From CAJQPP01 sp963793465 (lineage in GTDB: Bacteria; Planctomycetota; Planctomycetia; Pirellulales; Pirellulaceae): 64,000 nucleotides of DNA. The position numbers and the translations under genes were made by a program. Shown one piece after another: positions 62,489 to 64,000 of this stretch. The notes under the pieces are model-generated. The model had not been told where the DNA came from and did no database searches. It saw only the letters and a program-made list of their open reading frames with translations. The DNA lies in the NCBI GenBank assembly GCA_963793465.1, contig CAWCAJ010000002.1, positions 124,001-188,000 on the forward strand, in the 5' to 3' direction. Positions within the stretch are counted from its first letter, which is position 1; each line of letters begins with the position of its first letter.

Positions 62489-64000
62489 TCAGGCCTCGTT
62501 TTCCGGGTCCGAATCGTCCTCTCGATCGTCCGGCGGGACGGCCTCAGGCTCAACCCCATCAGATTCTGACGTGGCATCCGGCGGCAGGACGGCCATGCTG
62601 TCATTTGGATCGCCATTGTTTTCCAGCGTTTCGTCGCCGTTGTCGTCGCCATTTTCGTCAGGCGGGACCCGCACGATCGCTGCCAGCGTATCGTCTTCGT
62701 CGAGGGTCATGATGCGAACACCCTGGGTGTTCCTGCCGATGGGATTGATATCGGCACAGGAAATCCGCTGCAATTTGCCGCGTGAGGTCATCATCAGAAT
62801 CTCGTCTTCATCCGTGACCGGCAGAATTCCCACAACCTGACCGTTTCGGCGAGTGGTTTTGATATCGCGTATACCCTTGCCACCCCGTTTTTGTCGACGG
62901 TAACGCATGGAACTGGACGTATCGTCGTCGGAGGTCTCATCTCCGGTACCAAACCAGGTCCGTTTGCCATATCCGTTTTCGCAGGCAGTCAGCAATGTGG
63001 CCTCGGGATTGGCCACCACCATCCCCACCAGATGGTCCCCTGCCGTCAGGGACACGCCTTTGACCCCGGAAGTATTGCGCCCATCGATCGGGCGTCGGAT
63101 TGATCGAAGCGAATGGCCATCCCGGCGGCCGTGGCCAGCAGAATATCATCCCCTTTCTTGGCTACGACCACATCAATCAGCTCATCATCTTCCCTCAGCT
63201 TGATCGCAATGATGCCACCTTTCTTGGGACGGCTGTAAGCCTTCAGGTCGGTTTTCTTTACCAGGCCGCCGCGGGTGGCCATGATCAGGAAATGATCCTC
63301 GGCGTGAAAATCCCGAATCGCCCGGCAATCGGCAATCACTTCACCTTCTTCCAAACGCAACAGGTTGACGATGGCCCGCCCGCGACTGTCGCGTCGCAAT
63401 TGAGGCAACTCGTAGACCTTTCTCCAGTAGACCTTGCCTTTGTTGGTGAAGAACAGCAGGTAATCGTGGGTACTGGCGGCAAACACGTGTTCGATCGGAT
63501 CTTCTTCGATCGACTTGGCGCCCTTCATTCCCTTTCCGCCACGGCGTTGCGAGCGGTAGGCGCTGACCGGAGTCCGCTTGATGTAGCCCCGATGGCTGAT
63601 CGAAACCACCATGTTCTCTTCTTCGATCAGATCCTCGATATCAATGTTGCCCAGTTCTTCTCCGGTGATCTCGGTACGTCGGGCGTCGGCGTATTTACGG
63701 CGAATCTCTGCCAGATCTTCTTTGATGATCGTATAGATCCGCCCTTTGTCCCCCAGGATTTCCAGGTAGTCGGTGATTTCTTCCAGCAGCTTTTTGTGCT
63801 CATCCCCCAACCGTTCCTGTTCCAGATTAACCAATTGCCCCAAGGTCATCTTCAGGATGGCATCGGCCTGCACGCCCGTGAGTGTGTAAGTATCCGCGGC
63901 GCCTCGTTCCGATTGAAATACCTGAAATCCATGATCTCCCAGGGCCCGTTGCATCATTGCCGCCGGGCATTCGATCCCCATCAAACGCTGTTTGGCTTCG
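62489..64000 (-). CDS. gyrA: DNA gyrase subunit A, C-terminal part; window-edge truncated and with one frame break
   Basis: The frame enters at the right edge and covers about the last 503 codons. The coiled-coil tail of the breakage-reunion domain (KMTLGQLVNLEQERLGDEHK) is followed by the C-terminal beta-pinwheel with the GyrA box QRRGGKG and repeated blade motifs (FTNKGKVYW, MATRGGLVKKT, MTSRGKLQRI). The tail after the last blade is acidic. At about 63079 one base is missing: the frame reads RSMGAILPG and stops at 63046, while adding one base gives RSMGRNTSGVKGVSLTAG, the normal family sequence, which continues to the TGA at 62489. Since gyrA is essential, the break is almost certainly an assembly error. 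The product introduces negative supercoils with GyrB. Confidence 0.93.

Noticed and set aside
63046..63100. gyrA encoded as two separate polypeptides
   Set aside because: Joined by one added base the sequence matches GyrA exactly across the break, and the second part has no ribosome-binding site.

Overview
The window looks like ordinary chromosome from a planctomycete, most likely of the Pirellulales type. This rests on gene content: a DUF4159 / MoxR / DUF58 / BatA-like / large coiled-coil membrane protein cluster, a DUF1559-type C-terminal domain, a secreted protein with an LEPR-XLL-like N-terminal motif (LEARVLLAG), a Ser/Thr kinase with the N-terminal extension common in this phylum, and CsrA. 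No phage, insertion sequence, CRISPR array, rRNA or tRNA was recognised. Species-level placement is not possible from the sequence alone.

Layout. 1-10075 (minus strand): a tight run of TPR/metallopeptidase protein, DUF4159, MoxR ATPase, DUF58, BatA-like vWA protein and a large membrane protein cut by the left edge. 10383-16250 (plus): RlmKL-like rRNA methyltransferase, a TPR lipoprotein and a secreted RTX-like/repeat/FKBP protein. 16400-20778 (minus): GH38-like protein, cytidylate kinase, PlsC. 21308-31488 (plus): a pilMNOPQ-like locus with PilM and PilN fused in one polypeptide, two single-pass membrane proteins and a 1200-residue secretin, closed by a strong terminator. 31661-39561: sugar-phosphate isomerase, Ser/Thr kinase, RluA-type pseudouridine synthase, Maf, a TolC-like secreted protein, CsrA and a secreted amidohydrolase.

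39649-42802 (minus) is the most unusual locus: four overlapping genes that appear to be a Rad50/Mre11 system in which the ATPase is split. The Walker A half ends just after a CPTC zinc-hook motif, the Walker B half is a separate gene, and the Mre11-like nuclease and a small coiled-coil protein lie between them.

43015-64000: sucD and sucC with a possible small lipoprotein between them, a DUF1559-type protein, a TPR-like membrane protein, a Cys/Gly-rich secreted protein, a zinc-ribbon protein of unknown role, purH, a PQQ-type beta-propeller with a DPF-repeat tail, a 1363-residue protein of unknown function, UDP-glucose dehydrogenase, and the 3' part of gyrA running off the right edge.

Two window-wide patterns stand out. 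First, an approximately 87-bp intergenic repeat with a central palindrome occurs six times (four full, two partial copies). Second, short tandem duplications (10-19 bp, plus one of 281 bp) are frequent between genes and three of them span stop codons. Three genes (the DUF1559 protein, the Cys-rich protein and gyrA) each carry one single-base frame break in otherwise healthy reading frames. Since gyrA is essential, small assembly errors are the simplest explanation.
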